A stretch of 64,000 bases of DNA from Tunturibacter gelidoferens (GCF_040358255.1 NZ_CP132938.1:1798001-1862000), one strand, 5' to 3'. Positions 36,540 through 45,185 are shown, numbered from the stretch's first letter. A program made the numbers and translations. Notes: generated by a model not told the origin, from the letters alone.

Positions 36540-37820
36540 CTAGTGCACGTCCAGCTTCTTTGGTTTCGCCCCCCACAGCCCGAACCGAAACGGCACACCC
36601 ACGGAGAACTGCAGATTCGGCGTATCCGGCGTCAGCCCCACGCCGAAGCTCAGGTCGATCGTTTTCCCCGGCGCGTACACGTACGTTGTTCCAAACCGCA
36701 ACGCTCCTTCTACTAGATACGACGCCGGAATATCCACCCCGTTTAACGTGGTGCTACGCGTGAACCGCTGATCCCAGCCCAGCGTCATCGATACCTCTGG
36801 ATTGAGTGCCAGGATCGATCCAAGCTGGAATCCCACCGCATCACCCGGCTTGAAGTGTCCCACCATCGTTGCCGAAGGGTTGGTTGGATCGTTCGCCGAA
36901 ACGGTATGATTCCCCGGCAAATTAGCCGTATACGAAAGATTTCCAAAGAACACTACCGGGTCGCTCGACTTCGACAGCGTCAGATTTCCTTGAAGCGCAT
37001 TGAACCCGGTCCCGAGCGCCGTCAAGTTGCTCTGCAGATTGAAGGCATCTTTCCCGGTCGTCGATTTAAAGCGCACACTCGCCAGTATGTCGGGAACCTT
37101 TCCATGTTCGACCGTGAACTGCCGGGAGACACCCGCAGAGATATCGCCCAACCCAAAACTGCTCGAAGAGGTTTGAACATTGTTCGCATCCACCGTCCTG
37201 ATCAGTTCATATCCATAGGGAATCGTGAAATCCCCTTGGAACTTATGCGGAAGCCCCAGTCTGGCCGTAAAGTTTGGCAGCAGGTAATCCTCCCGAATAC
37301 GCTCAGAAGCGATATCGCCGACGACTAACACTGGCAGCAGCGCGAACCCATTCACTGTCACATGGTCAGACGAGGCGCTGAAATAAGAAGTCGTATGGTC
37401 GACCTCCAGAGTTCCGGAAGGTAACAGCAATCCGCCGCGCAAGATCAACGCTTGGTCGAGAGCCTCCGTTGCCTGCCTCTCCGTGCTGTCGTAGGTTGAC
37501 GTCGACACTACCGAATTAATCACTCGACTAGTCGAGCTGGCCGGCAAAGCAGGACGTTCCTCAACCTTGGCCGGAGTGGTAAATCCTCCGTTGATGCGCC
37601 ACTCCAGCTCATTTACTCGCTCCAGCAGGTTGCGGATGATGGCATCGCGCTCTCGCAGTGCGTCCTGCAGCTTCAAATCCACCGGGTCTTTCGTCAGAGT
37701 CGCTGCTTTGGCGACTTCTTGTGTCTGAGGGGCAACTTTAGCTGGTGTCGTCTGTGCCGGGAGCGATCCCGCAGCCGCCAGCAACACCACAAGGCCTGGT
37801 AGAACTCTTCGCCGCAACAT
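36540..37820 (-). CDS. FapF-like outer-membrane barrel with N-terminal coiled coil
   Basis: After a signal peptide (VLPGLVVLLAAAGSLPAQ) comes a helical segment with heptad hydrophobics at about residues 49-75 (LKLQDALRERDAIIRNLLER then VNELEWRI), a polar linker, and a beta-barrel from about 115 to the end with strands such as TLEVDHTTSYFSASS, FQGDFTIPYGYEL, FGLGDISAGVSRQF and a C-terminal LQFSVGVPFRFGLW. This is the layout of FapF, the outer-membrane exporter of Pseudomonas Fap amyloid (coiled coil plus 12-strand barrel). It starts 16 bases after the C39 peptidase gene and ends the operon. Without its neighbours it could be any phenol-degradation MetA-like barrel. Confidence 0.68.
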   Translation of the reverse strand: MLRRRVLPGLVVLLAAAGSLPAQTTPAKVAPQTQEVAKAATLTKDPVDLKLQDALRERDAIIRNLLERVNELEWRINGGFTTPAKVEERPALPASSTSRVINSVVSTSTYDSTERQATEALDQALILRGGLLLPSGTLEVDHTTSYFSASSDHVTVNGFALLPVLVVGDIASERIREDYLLPNFTARLGLPHKFQGDFTIPYGYELIRTVDANNVQTSSSSFGLGDISAGVSRQFTVEHGKVPDILASVRFKSTTGKDAFNLQSNLTALGTGFNALQGNLTLSKSSDPVVFFGNLSYTANLPGNHTVSANDPTNPSATMVGHFKPGDAVGFQLGSILALNPEVSMTLGWDQRFTRSTTLNGVDIPASYLVEGALRFGTTYVYAPGKTIDLSFGVGLTPDTPNLQFSVGVPFRFGLWGAKPKKLDVH

Positions 37821-37836
37821 CGAGCCGCCTTTCCCC

Positions 37837-38517
37837 TCAGTACAAATAGTTGCTCGGAGCCGTAACTCCGATCTTGCGCGAGATCAGCGACTCATCCGGT
37901 ACCAACCGCGCTGCCACAGGAAGACGTTTTTCCCCGATCATCCGGTCGTCTGGTGGATGGACCACGAAGACGATTCCGTCCTTCCACAAAGTCTGAAACC
38001 GGTCGACTCGCATCGTCACATTACCGAAGCCCGGATCGCCCAGAATCACGTGCCCTGCAACAAAACCTTTCACCACCACAAAGTGATCGAAGCCCTTCTC
38101 TCGTATCGGTACGATCACCGAAGTCTTCTCCAGCGCCAGATCCTCAATCGACATACCGCTGAAGGCCTCCGCATGATATCCCCGCGCCTCGGAAAAGTGC
38201 TTCAGGTCCAGCAGCGAAAATCCGCCACGCGAACGGACGCGCTTTGCGTCCACACGATGAAGAAGCCAAACCACGATCGAAGTCTCTGGCGTATCGTCCT
38301 TGAAGTCGTAAGTAAGAAGCGTGCTCAACGCCGCGGCGCCGCAACTTACGTCCCAACGCTGCTTCACCACGCCCTCATCGCGAATCTCTTTCATGCTTCG
38401 AATGTTCTTGCTCCCCTGCACCCCGGGTGCTTCTCCCGTCTTCTGGGCGCGTACGGGGGCAGGGAAGAGAACAAGACTCGCCAATCCAGCAGCAAGTATC
38501 GATCGCAAGCAATTCAT
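37837..38517 (-). CDS. secreted C39 peptidase (FapD-like)
   Basis: The 226-residue protein has a signal peptide (SILAAGLASLVLFPAPVRAQ) and a C39 cysteine peptidase domain. VVKQRWDVSCGAAALSTLLT gives the oxyanion Gln53 and nucleophile Cys59; GFDHFVVVKGF gives His145; VILGDPGFG gives Asp161. C39 domains normally sit at the N-terminus of ABC exporters and cut double-glycine leaders; a stand-alone periplasmic form is typical of FapD. Its ATG overlaps the stop of the preceding small gene (TGATG), so translation is coupled. Probable substrates are the two upstream repeat proteins. Confidence 0.82.
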   Translation of the reverse strand: MNCLRSILAAGLASLVLFPAPVRAQKTGEAPGVQGSKNIRSMKEIRDEGVVKQRWDVSCGAAALSTLLTYDFKDDTPETSIVVWLLHRVDAKRVRSRGGFSLLDLKHFSEARGYHAEAFSGMSIEDLALEKTSVIVPIREKGFDHFVVVKGFVAGHVILGDPGFGNVTMRVDRFQTLWKDGIVFVVHPPDDRMIGEKRLPVAARLVPDESLISRKIGVTAPSNYLY

Positions 38518-38927
38518 CAGTGTTTTCCAGTCAGGTTGGACTGCACAATGGTCCCTACCGTCGAGTTCAGATTGACGTTCAGGTTCAGCAGCACATTGAT
38601 GTTGGAGTTCACCGCGTTGATGTTGACCAGCGAACTGAGGTTCTGTTGCGCGCTGCCATTCAACGTGAGCGTGCCCATGTTGGTGGTTGAGGTCAGCGGA
38701 CCGGTCAGCACCTGCAGTGTGCCAGCACCTGTCACCAGACCGTTGGCAGTCGACGCCGATCCTTGGAACTGCACGACTCCATTCGACAAGCTTGCTGAAA
38801 CACCCGCTGCCGTGATCCGATCCATAGCGGCATCGTTCAACGGTTGGGGAGTATGCCGTGCTGCGCTCTGAGCTAGTCCTGCTTGGGTCAGCAACGCAAG
38901 ACTCGCAACTACGAAAAGACGACGCAT
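38517..38927 (-). CDS. small repeat protein with amyloid-type repeat (FapB/FapA-like)
   Basis: The 136-residue secreted protein has a signal peptide (MRRLFVVASLALLTQAGLAQ), a leader-like segment PLNDAAMDRITAAG (30-42), a Gly/Ser/Thr-rich stretch and a C-terminal repeat (about 86-131: LNGSAQQNLSSLVNINAVNS, NINVLLNLNVNLNST). This repeat matches the two repeats of the upstream 427-residue protein (LAGSAEQN...LNIVNAAGG...NGLN...QVN). AAGGAGG lies three bases before the ATG. Fap-type minor fibre subunits and nucleators are short single-repeat or few-repeat proteins, which fits; sequence similarity to Pseudomonas FapB could not be tested here. Confidence 0.65.
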   Translation of the reverse strand: MRRLFVVASLALLTQAGLAQSAARHTPQPLNDAAMDRITAAGVSASLSNGVVQFQGSASTANGLVTGAGTLQVLTGPLTSTTNMGTLTLNGSAQQNLSSLVNINAVNSNINVLLNLNVNLNSTVGTIVQSNLTGKH

Positions 38928-39000
38928 AAATCCTCCTTGATGCCACAGAGAAGCGTAGGTTGGGGCTCTCTGGTTGAAGAGCCCCTCCCTGCGGCCGTCT

Positions 39001-40284
39001 TTAGCGAGACTGCGAGATGCTGTTGACCTGGCTGAGGGTCGGCATGGTAGTGAGGTTGGTCGTGTGGGCAATGTTCAGCCCATTGGCAACCATACCGCCG
39101 GCCGCGTTGACGATGTTCAACGCCTTCGCGTTCTGCTCTGCCGAACCGGCAAGTATCACGCTGTAGCTATTGGTGTCGTCGATCGTCGATCCATCGACGG
39201 CGATGTTCTTCGCGGCGGCGTAATCGAAGCTGACTGCGCCCTCTATATCCTTACTTACAGACTTGCTCTTCACTGCGGTGTAGGACTTCATGTCTGAAGC
39301 ACTCGCCGCAAGTGTCGTCGCAAGACTGCTCGAATAGTCGTTCGACACACTTACATTGTGAGTCTTAGTCGAGGTTGCCGAAACAGTGTTGCTCTTGCTC
39401 GACGCCAGGTTCGCGGTGGCCGCCAACGACGCGGCGCTGTTCGAGGCGCTTGTATCTGTGTTCGCCGTGTTGGTGGTGCCGTTGGTCGCTGACCCATTGT
39501 TAGCTGATTTTGTGCTGTTCATCGCAGAGCCTCCGGTTGAGGAGGTGCTTCCGCCACTCGAAGCGCTGTTGGTGGAGGTGGAGCTGCCTGTTGTTGCGGC
39601 ACTCCCTCCCGTACCTGACGTTGCGGTGTTAGCGGTAGTACCGGTAGCCGCTGTATCGTTGGCGCTGTTTGCACTGTTTTCAGAAGCATTCAACGTCAGA
39701 GCTGCAGACTTCGTTTTGGTATACGTGTCAGAGAAGCTCTTGCTCTTTGTCAGATCGTTCGCATAAGCAAAGCTATCGGTCTTGCTGGCGGTCAGCGAAG
39801 CGTTAAGGCTCGACGTAGAGCTCTTCGTATCGCTCACATTCGAGCTCTTGCTGACTTTCAGCTGGCTGTTCTCTCCCCGCTTGTAGCCATAGAGAACGGC
39901 TGTCGATGAGCTATCCTGCGAGATACTGTTGGCCTGCGTCACGTCGGTTGGTTTGGTCGAAGCATTGGTCAAAGCGCTGCTGTCGTATACGTTCACGCCA
40001 TTGGCAACAAGCGCGTCAGACGAGCTCACGATGTTGATGCCGCTTGCACCCATCAGTGCGGTTCCAGCGAGATTCACCGTGCCTGAGTTGTTTTCAGTCA
40101 CGGTCGAGTTATTAGCCGCGATCGCAGAGTTCTCTTCGCCGGCGGCGGTAACTTTGTCCATCTGGTTATCAAGCAGCGCCTGCTTTGCCTGTTTATGGTT
40201 CGTTGGTTTGGTCTTGTTCTGGCCGTAAGCGGAGCCGCCGACAAGAACCGATGCGGTAACGAGAGTGCAAATGAGTTTATTCAC
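39001..40284 (-). CDS. large repeat protein, candidate amyloid fibre subunit (FapC-like)
   Basis: The 427-residue protein has a signal peptide (MNKLICTLVTASVLVGGSAY, cut after AYG), a leader-like LLDNQMDKVTAAG (37-49), a repeat R1 (about 61-123: NLAGTALMGASGINIVSSSD, ALVANGVNVYDSS, VTQANSISQ), a 240-residue linker of almost only Ser, Thr, Asn, Ala, Lys and Asp, and a C-terminal repeat R2 (about 367-425: ILAGSAEQNAKALNIVNAAG, GMVANGLNIAHTTNL, SQVNSISQ). Two or three Asn/Gln-rich repeats joined by long polar linkers is the FapC design. Start is GTG 40284 with GGAGG at -6; an ATG at 40314 lacks a signal peptide layout. First gene of the operon. Confidence 0.68.
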   Translation of the reverse strand: MNKLICTLVTASVLVGGSAYGQNKTKPTNHKQAKQALLDNQMDKVTAAGEENSAIAANNSTVTENNSGTVNLAGTALMGASGINIVSSSDALVANGVNVYDSSALTNASTKPTDVTQANSISQDSSSTAVLYGYKRGENSQLKVSKSSNVSDTKSSTSSLNASLTASKTDSFAYANDLTKSKSFSDTYTKTKSAALTLNASENSANSANDTAATGTTANTATSGTGGSAATTGSSTSTNSASSGGSTSSTGGSAMNSTKSANNGSATNGTTNTANTDTSASNSAASLAATANLASSKSNTVSATSTKTHNVSVSNDYSSSLATTLAASASDMKSYTAVKSKSVSKDIEGAVSFDYAAAKNIAVDGSTIDDTNSYSVILAGSAEQNAKALNIVNAAGGMVANGLNIAHTTNLTTMPTLSQVNSISQSR

Positions 40285-40848
40285 TTCTGCCTCCTGGGCA
40301 TTGTTGACGAGCACGACCGTCTACGCAGCAAGGCCGGCTGCATAGGGGACAAGATTGACGCACCACAGTGCGGGCGCACGCAAGCGAGCGGGCGCAGTGG
40401 GGACATCGCGTAAATGTTCGGATTAAGGCTTCAACTCAGGCTGAATGAAACCAGCGTAAAACGTAAAAAGCGTAGCGATACATGCGATGAGACTGTCGTT
40501 CAAGCCGATCGCGTTCGTAATGTAGTTCGTGCATGAAGCCTGTCACTACTAATGAATGTCATCTCTGTCTTGCAATAGATAGTGCGCGACAGATGGAGCC
40601 CGTTTCAGAAGTATCTTTCAGACTTCCGACGACAGCGGTATATGCAATTCAAGTGCCAATTTCTGCCCCCGCATTCCACAGGGGATCTTGCGTATCTCAT
40701 TTGACACCATGCAGCAACTTGCAAATTTCGAGAAAACAATTCTCTCGACACGTGTGCCACGGTGGTAACCCTCTCGTCCGCTCCCACCGTAACTTACTCA
40801 GTCTTATTCTCTTGCAACGTCTTAGTCTCGGAGCGCCGGAGCCCTCAA
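40285..40848. other. control region of the Fap-like operon
   Basis: No gene is visible. On the minus strand it holds a sigma-54 type promoter (40644-40658), then a leader of about 350 bases with a direct repeat GCGGGCGCA (near 40371 and 40389) and a GCAGC/GCTGC hairpin near 40326-40341. I tried and failed to match a c-di-GMP riboswitch. Confidence 0.5.
40644..40658 (-). promoter_or_regulatory. sigma-54 (-24/-12) promoter
   Basis: On the minus strand TGGCAC (40658-40653), five bases, TTGC (40647-40644), followed by A, matches the TGGCAC-N5-TTGCW consensus at every position. The only minus-strand gene downstream is the FapC-like gene, about 360 bases away. No RpoN activator gene is in the window. 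Confidence 0.6.
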
Positions 40849-41454
40849 TCAGCGCCCAAGTTCGACCACCGTCTTGCGGTGCAGCATGCTATCCGAGTCA
40901 CCAATAACCAACGCCCCCGGCTGCTTCCACCCATGCGTCAAAATCAGCCTTAAGCCCGTTGCATCTCCGGCTACCTTGAACACCGGCTCGCTCATTACAG
41001 AGTCTCCTCCAGACACCCTCGTACTCAACCCCACCCCATTGACTCCAGCCGACTCCTCCCACAGCCGCCCCTGCGCATCCGTCAAGTAAACCCGGATCAA
41101 ACCATCGCTCCGGGCCGACCGTCCCCGATTTGTAACCCGAACAGTCACTCGCACCAGGCGCCGCCCATCACGAACCAGAAATCCTCTTACCTCGTCCACT
41201 CGGACAACTGTAAAACACATCTCATCAAAACACTGCGGCTCCCCTACCGCGACCACTCTCTGCTTTTGTCCCAGCGAAACTCCAATCAACACCGTCAGAT
41301 ACACCACCCAAACCCCAGCCAGCCACGCTATCCCACGACGCACTCGCAGCCGTTCACCTCGCAGCCACGACACCCCCACGCCCACCAAGCCCAACGCCGT
41401 CCATCCCCCCACTCCAACAAGCAAAAGCTCCGTCAGCCTCACTCCCCACCCCAT
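40849..41454 (-). CDS. membrane protein with DUF4352-like domain
   Basis: The 201-residue protein has two N-terminal membrane helices (LTELLLVGVGGWTALGLVGV and GIAWLAGVWVVYLTVLIGVS) and a periplasmic beta domain: CFDEMCFTVVRVDEVRGFLV, RRLVRVTVRVTNRGRSARSD, RVYLTDAQGRLWEE. The VxVxVxNxG pattern is that of DUF4352/Ig-like domains. Two Cys (CFDEMC) may form a disulfide. I chose ATG 41454; ATG 41490 would overlap the divergent ABC gene. Role unknown. Confidence 0.6.
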   Translation of the reverse strand: MGWGVRLTELLLVGVGGWTALGLVGVGVSWLRGERLRVRRGIAWLAGVWVVYLTVLIGVSLGQKQRVVAVGEPQCFDEMCFTVVRVDEVRGFLVRDGRRLVRVTVRVTNRGRSARSDGLIRVYLTDAQGRLWEESAGVNGVGLSTRVSGGDSVMSEPVFKVAGDATGLRLILTHGWKQPGALVIGDSDSMLHRKTVVELGR

Positions 41455-41478
41455 TCGCGATAGACTTCCTATACGTAC

Positions 41479-42267
41479 ATGTCTCCTCATTCTTCCACGT
41501 TGTCCCCCCAGCCCGACTCCTCTTCCACAACGCCTCTTCTCTCGACGCCCGATGGCAGCGTCGCAACGCCCGTCATCCTCGCCCGCGATCTCGGCAAGAC
41601 CTATCGCTCCGGCAAGCTCGAGGTACCCGCTCTTCGCAAGGTCAACTTTGCCATCACACCCGGCGAGTTCGTCGCCATCGTTGGCCCATCCGGCTCCGGA
41701 AAATCCACGCTCTTCTATATCCTCGGCGGACTCACCGGAACCACAACCGGCTCCGTCCTCATCGACGGCATCGACTTCGCCACCCTCTCCGACGCGGAAC
41801 GCACGCGTACCCGCCGGGCAAAGATTGGCTTTATCTTCCAGCGTTTCAATCTCTTGCCCACTCTCTCGGCAATGGGCAACATCGAGATCGCCCACGACAT
41901 CGCCAATCTCGGCGCCTCGACCAAGCGAGAGCTCGACCGGCCTCTCCTCACCCACCTCACCGAGATGCTCGGCATCCAAGGCCGTCTCGACCACCGCCCC
42001 AACGAGCTATCCGGCGGCGAGCAGCAGCGAGTAGCCATCGCCCGCGCCCTCATTAACCGCCCAGCCATCGTCCTCGCCGACGAACCCACGGGCAACCTCG
42101 ATACCAGGAACTCCGATGCTGTCCTCAAGATGCTCCGTCAATCCAGCCGCGAGCTCAACCAGACCGTCCTCATGATCACCCACAACCCAGAGGCGGCTCA
42201 GATCGCCGATCGCATCCTCCACATGCGCGATGGCGAAATTACTCATATTGAGACCGTTACCCGCTAG
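41479..42267 (+). CDS. LolD/MacB-type ABC transporter ATP-binding protein
   Basis: This 262-residue ATPase has Walker [10 protein letters not shown], a Q-loop ([20 protein letters not shown]), signature [15 protein letters not shown], Walker [14 protein letters not shown] and the switch His in VLMITHN. The [12 protein letters not shown] pattern and PTGNLD put it in the LolD/MacB/DevA group that powers FtsX-type permeases. About 35 residues of disordered N-terminus precede the domain. No permease is adjacent, so it may work with a distant one, such as that at 8348-9439. Confidence 0.9.
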   Translation: MSPHSSTLSPQPDSSSTTPLLSTPDGSVATPVILARDLGKTYRSGKLEVPALRKVNFAITPGEFVAIVGPSGSGKSTLFYILGGLTGTTTGSVLIDGIDFATLSDAERTRTRRAKIGFIFQRFNLLPTLSAMGNIEIAHDIANLGASTKRELDRPLLTHLTEMLGIQGRLDHRPNELSGGEQQRVAIARALINRPAIVLADEPTGNLDTRNSDAVLKMLRQSSRELNQTVLMITHNPEAAQIADRILHMRDGEITHIETVTR

Positions 42268-42485
42268 TATCCCTCCTAACCAGCGCCTGAATTTGCGAAG
42301 TAACTGCTTGCTGGCTCACTAGTTATGAGTAGTAACTAGATGTTTGGTTACTTACGCTAAAACCCCTGACAGTACTGCACAAATCGCGCAGATAATCACT
42401 TTAAAATTGAAGTGGATACTGCTCCCCTGTACCATTCGCTTGTCGAAACTAGATTTTGATTGCAGTGATTTGCCGGGGGTTTATC

Positions 42486-43337
42486 GTGACTTACACATAC
42501 TTTCAACCAGAAAAAGAATTCTCTGATTGCTTCAGGCGAAAGCCCTTTCTCTTCTCCCATAACCTGGACTCCAACGATCTCTTTTCGACCCAATCGGTGG
42601 AGAAGCTCGCCGAAATCTGGAGCCGCGACAACACCAAATCCGGCTTCTTCTATCTCGATAGAAAATTCAGAGAGTGGGGCAGCGAGGACCACAAGGCCAG
42701 CCTGGTCGAAGCCTTCCGGCACTCCGACCTCAGCCGGATGAGGATGAAGCTCAGCTTCATTCACACCCAGCCAAAGTACGATAAAGTCCTCGAAACCATG
42801 ACGCAGGAGCTATCCGAGCTCACCCATGTCGATCTCGCCAAAGAGTATCGCGCGCCCATGGAGACACTCTTCCTCACCTCTCCAAACGAGTTCACCCCGT
42901 ATCACATCGACAGCGAAGACAGCTTCCTCCTTCAGATTCAGGGCACAAAGACTATCTACATCTTCGATGGAAGCGACAAAGAAATTCTCAAAGACCTCGA
43001 TATAGAAAAGTATTGGGCGCAGAACGAGATCGCATTCCGCGAAGAGATCAGGTCGCGCGGCCAACGCTTCGATATGGAGCCCGGAACCGGCGTCCACATC
43101 CCCATGCACTTCCCCCACATGGTCGAAAGCGGTCCCACATCTTCGATGTCGCTGAGCATCGGCTACGAGTCAATTGCCTTTGACAGGGATCTATTCCGCG
43201 TCAATCATCAGCTGCGCAAACTCGGCCTCAACCCTACGCCCCCAGGCAAGAGCAAGGTCATCGACAACACCAAGATGGCCGTCTTTGCCGGAGCCAAAAC
43301 AATCACCAAGACACTCAAGGGACTGCAACACAAGTAG
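42486..43337 (+). CDS. JmjC/cupin-like 2-oxoglutarate oxygenase
   Basis: The protein has a double-stranded beta-helix core. FTPYHIDSEDSFLLQIQGTK is the HxD iron motif region, followed by IYIFDGSDKE, and GVHIPMHFPHMVESG supplies the distal His. This is the cupin-8/JmjC pattern of Fe(II)/2-oxoglutarate hydroxylases. Similar standalone proteins are found with polysaccharide or peptide modification genes; substrate unknown. The GTG at 42486 follows a GGGGG tract and gives a 283-residue protein; an in-frame ATG at 42456 is the alternative. Confidence 0.72.
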   Translation: MTYTYFQPEKEFSDCFRRKPFLFSHNLDSNDLFSTQSVEKLAEIWSRDNTKSGFFYLDRKFREWGSEDHKASLVEAFRHSDLSRMRMKLSFIHTQPKYDKVLETMTQELSELTHVDLAKEYRAPMETLFLTSPNEFTPYHIDSEDSFLLQIQGTKTIYIFDGSDKEILKDLDIEKYWAQNEIAFREEIRSRGQRFDMEPGTGVHIPMHFPHMVESGPTSSMSLSIGYESIAFDRDLFRVNHQLRKLGLNPTPPGKSKVIDNTKMAVFAGAKTITKTLKGLQHK

Positions 43338-43410
43338 GTCCCAAGTCATTTGATACGTCAGGAATCCCTGTCACCGCAGGGATTCTTCTTGCCGAGGCAG
43401 CAAACCAAAG

Positions 43411-43614
43411 CTACTCCGTCTTTTTCACATGATTGCTGCGATCATCATCCGGCAACACATGGTCCGGATCGACCACGACCTCAGCAATCGGCGCTTTATT
43501 CTCAAGCGTCCACGTGTACCTCCCTTTTGCATCCATGTCTCCAAGGGCAACGGCACGCGTAACTTTTCGCTCGAGCGGTGTCCATTCACCGGATCCGGCA
43601 ATATGAGCGGCCAA
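43411..43614 (-). pseudogene. short frame, possible remnant of a peptidase C-terminus
   Basis: This 67-residue frame reads GSGEWTPLERKVTRAVALGD, then MDAKGRYTWTLENKAPIAEV and VVDPDHVLPDDDRSNHVK. The pattern of a closing strand followed by VxVDPDHxLPD is reminiscent of the end of M1-type aminopeptidase-like proteins. No upstream part is present in any frame, so if genuine it is a fragment. It could also be a chance frame. Confidence 0.3.
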
Positions 43615-43862
43615 ACGTCAGTCGCGGATCATACCCAGACGTCGCACTGGCAGCGGTTCTGCGCTGGAACGAACTCCGCGCTCAAGCCAAGCCAAAAGCC
43701 ATCAACAGCAACACGGATAAACGAACATTGCACCGGATCTGCATCAGAGGTGGGTCTCGCTTTCCAGAATCTGGGGGTGTTTTCTAGATCATAGATGCAA
43801 GCCGCAGTACGATGGACTCGAGTAACCGGTCCCTGGAGTCGAATTGCAAACAAGGAAATCCC

Positions 43863-44747
43863 ATGCCCTGGTATCAACTTGACGACGCAAACGATCCGAA
43901 GCTGGACGCGCTCGCCAAGCAGTACGACCTCCACCCTCTCCACCTCGAAGACGCCCGCAACCCAGACGAGGGCGTCAAGGTTGACTCCGGTTCCAACTAC
44001 ACCTTCGCCGTATTTAAACCCGTCCGACTCATCCCCGACCCCGACAACCCCGGCGAAGAGATGCCTTCCTTCTCCCCCGTCGATATCTTCGCCGGCAAAG
44101 ATTTTCTCATCACGATCTCCGACCCCACCTGTCCCACCACCGAGCAGGCCCTAACCCGTGCGCGTCGCGACGGAGACGAAGAGCACCCCGGAAAACTCGT
44201 CTCCCTCATCCTCGACACCATCGTCGACCTCTATTTCCCCGCCATCGATCACTTCGACGACCGCATCGACCAGCTTGAGGACAAAGTCTTCGACGATCCT
44301 TCACCCGAGATCCTCCAGGCCGTCTTCGCCATCAAGCGAGAGCTCATCGACCTTCGCCGCGTCCTCGTCAATACACGCGACGCCGCGCTCCATCTCCAGC
44401 GCGATCCCAACACCATCATCGATGCTGACTATCAACCCTATGTACGCGACACCTACGATCACATTGCTCGGCTGCTCGACTCGGTTGAAACCCAGCGCGA
44501 CCTCCTCAACAACACTCTAGACATCTACCTCTCATCTGTCTCGAACCGCACGAACGAAGTGATGAAGGTACTCACCGTCCTCGGTACCATCGCCCTGCCC
44601 GCGCTCGCCATCTCGGGTATCTACGGTATGAATCTCAAAGGTCTGCCCTTCGAAGACTCTCCTCACGGAGCCGAGTGGGTTGCCGGGATAACCGTTTTAG
44701 CCACGGCGATCCTCCTCTTCGTCCTCCGCAAGCTGGACTGGCTGTAG
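43863..44747 (+). CDS. corA: magnesium/cobalt transporter CorA
   Basis: The 294-residue protein has the long cytoplasmic alpha-beta domain of CorA (MPWYQLDDANDPKLDALAKQ, HLEDARNPDEGVKVD), a stretched coiled helix (LLDSVETQRDLLNNTLDIYL) and two C-terminal membrane helices. The selectivity motif YGMNLKGLPF directly follows the first helix, and the protein ends in a basic/aromatic RKLDWL. AAGGAA at -10 supports ATG 43863. It imports Mg2+ or related divalent ions as a pentamer. Confidence 0.92.
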   Translation: MPWYQLDDANDPKLDALAKQYDLHPLHLEDARNPDEGVKVDSGSNYTFAVFKPVRLIPDPDNPGEEMPSFSPVDIFAGKDFLITISDPTCPTTEQALTRARRDGDEEHPGKLVSLILDTIVDLYFPAIDHFDDRIDQLEDKVFDDPSPEILQAVFAIKRELIDLRRVLVNTRDAALHLQRDPNTIIDADYQPYVRDTYDHIARLLDSVETQRDLLNNTLDIYLSSVSNRTNEVMKVLTVLGTIALPALAISGIYGMNLKGLPFEDSPHGAEWVAGITVLATAILLFVLRKLDWL

Positions 44748-44882
44748 CTCGCGACTCCAGCTCATCAAAGCAAATCAAACGCCTGTTGACCCAGCAAAAC
44801 TAGTCTGAAAGAGATCCCCGCAGCCAACCATAATCCTGCATCTTCTGAAATACGACGGCAAAGCCGCCAAGGAGATTCGTTC

Positions 44883-45143
44883 ATGACCGACTATCGTGTA
44901 AGCCAAGGGGATGTTCAGGAAGATCAGATAACCGCAGCCATCGAAAAGGTAACTTCGCAAGTGCCCTCCAGCGTCTATCTGGCCTTGGCACTTGGTTCAA
45001 TGGCCGTTTCTGTCGGCTTCCAGGCCGCAAAGAAACACCACGACGCTTTGTTCGTCGGCCAATGGGCTGCGCCTTTTCTGATCCTTGGCATCTACAACAA
45101 ACTTGTGAAACTTCATGGCTCCGATGGCGCTTCTCACGCCTGA
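44883..45143 (+). CDS. small two-helix membrane protein, unknown
   Basis: The 86-residue protein has a soluble N-terminus (MTDYRVSQGDVQEDQITAAI) and two hydrophobic segments (SSVYLALALGSMAVSVGFQ and LFVGQWAAPFLILGIYNKLV) separated by KKHHD. AGGAG lies nine bases before the ATG. A strong terminator follows. I have seen similar small proteins in acidobacteria, but no function is assigned. Confidence 0.65.
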   Translation: MTDYRVSQGDVQEDQITAAIEKVTSQVPSSVYLALALGSMAVSVGFQAAKKHHDALFVGQWAAPFLILGIYNKLVKLHGSDGASHA

Positions 45144-45154
45144 CATTCCACAAA

Positions 45155-45185
45155 AAAGAGCCCCGGCGCTGGACCGGGGCTCTTT
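45155..45185. terminator. bidirectional terminator
   Basis: AAAGAGCCCCGG (45155-45166) pairs perfectly with CCGGGGCTCTTT (45174-45185) around seven bases, between two convergent genes. Confidence 0.92.

Noticed and set aside
40285..40640. c-di-GMP (GEMM) riboswitch in the leader of the Fap-like operon
   Set aside because: The conserved GEMM core is not present; only short repeats and a weak hairpin were found.
43629..43943. 104-residue minus-strand frame overlapping the start of corA
   Set aside because: Antisense to the conserved corA start and without any recognisable motif or RBS.
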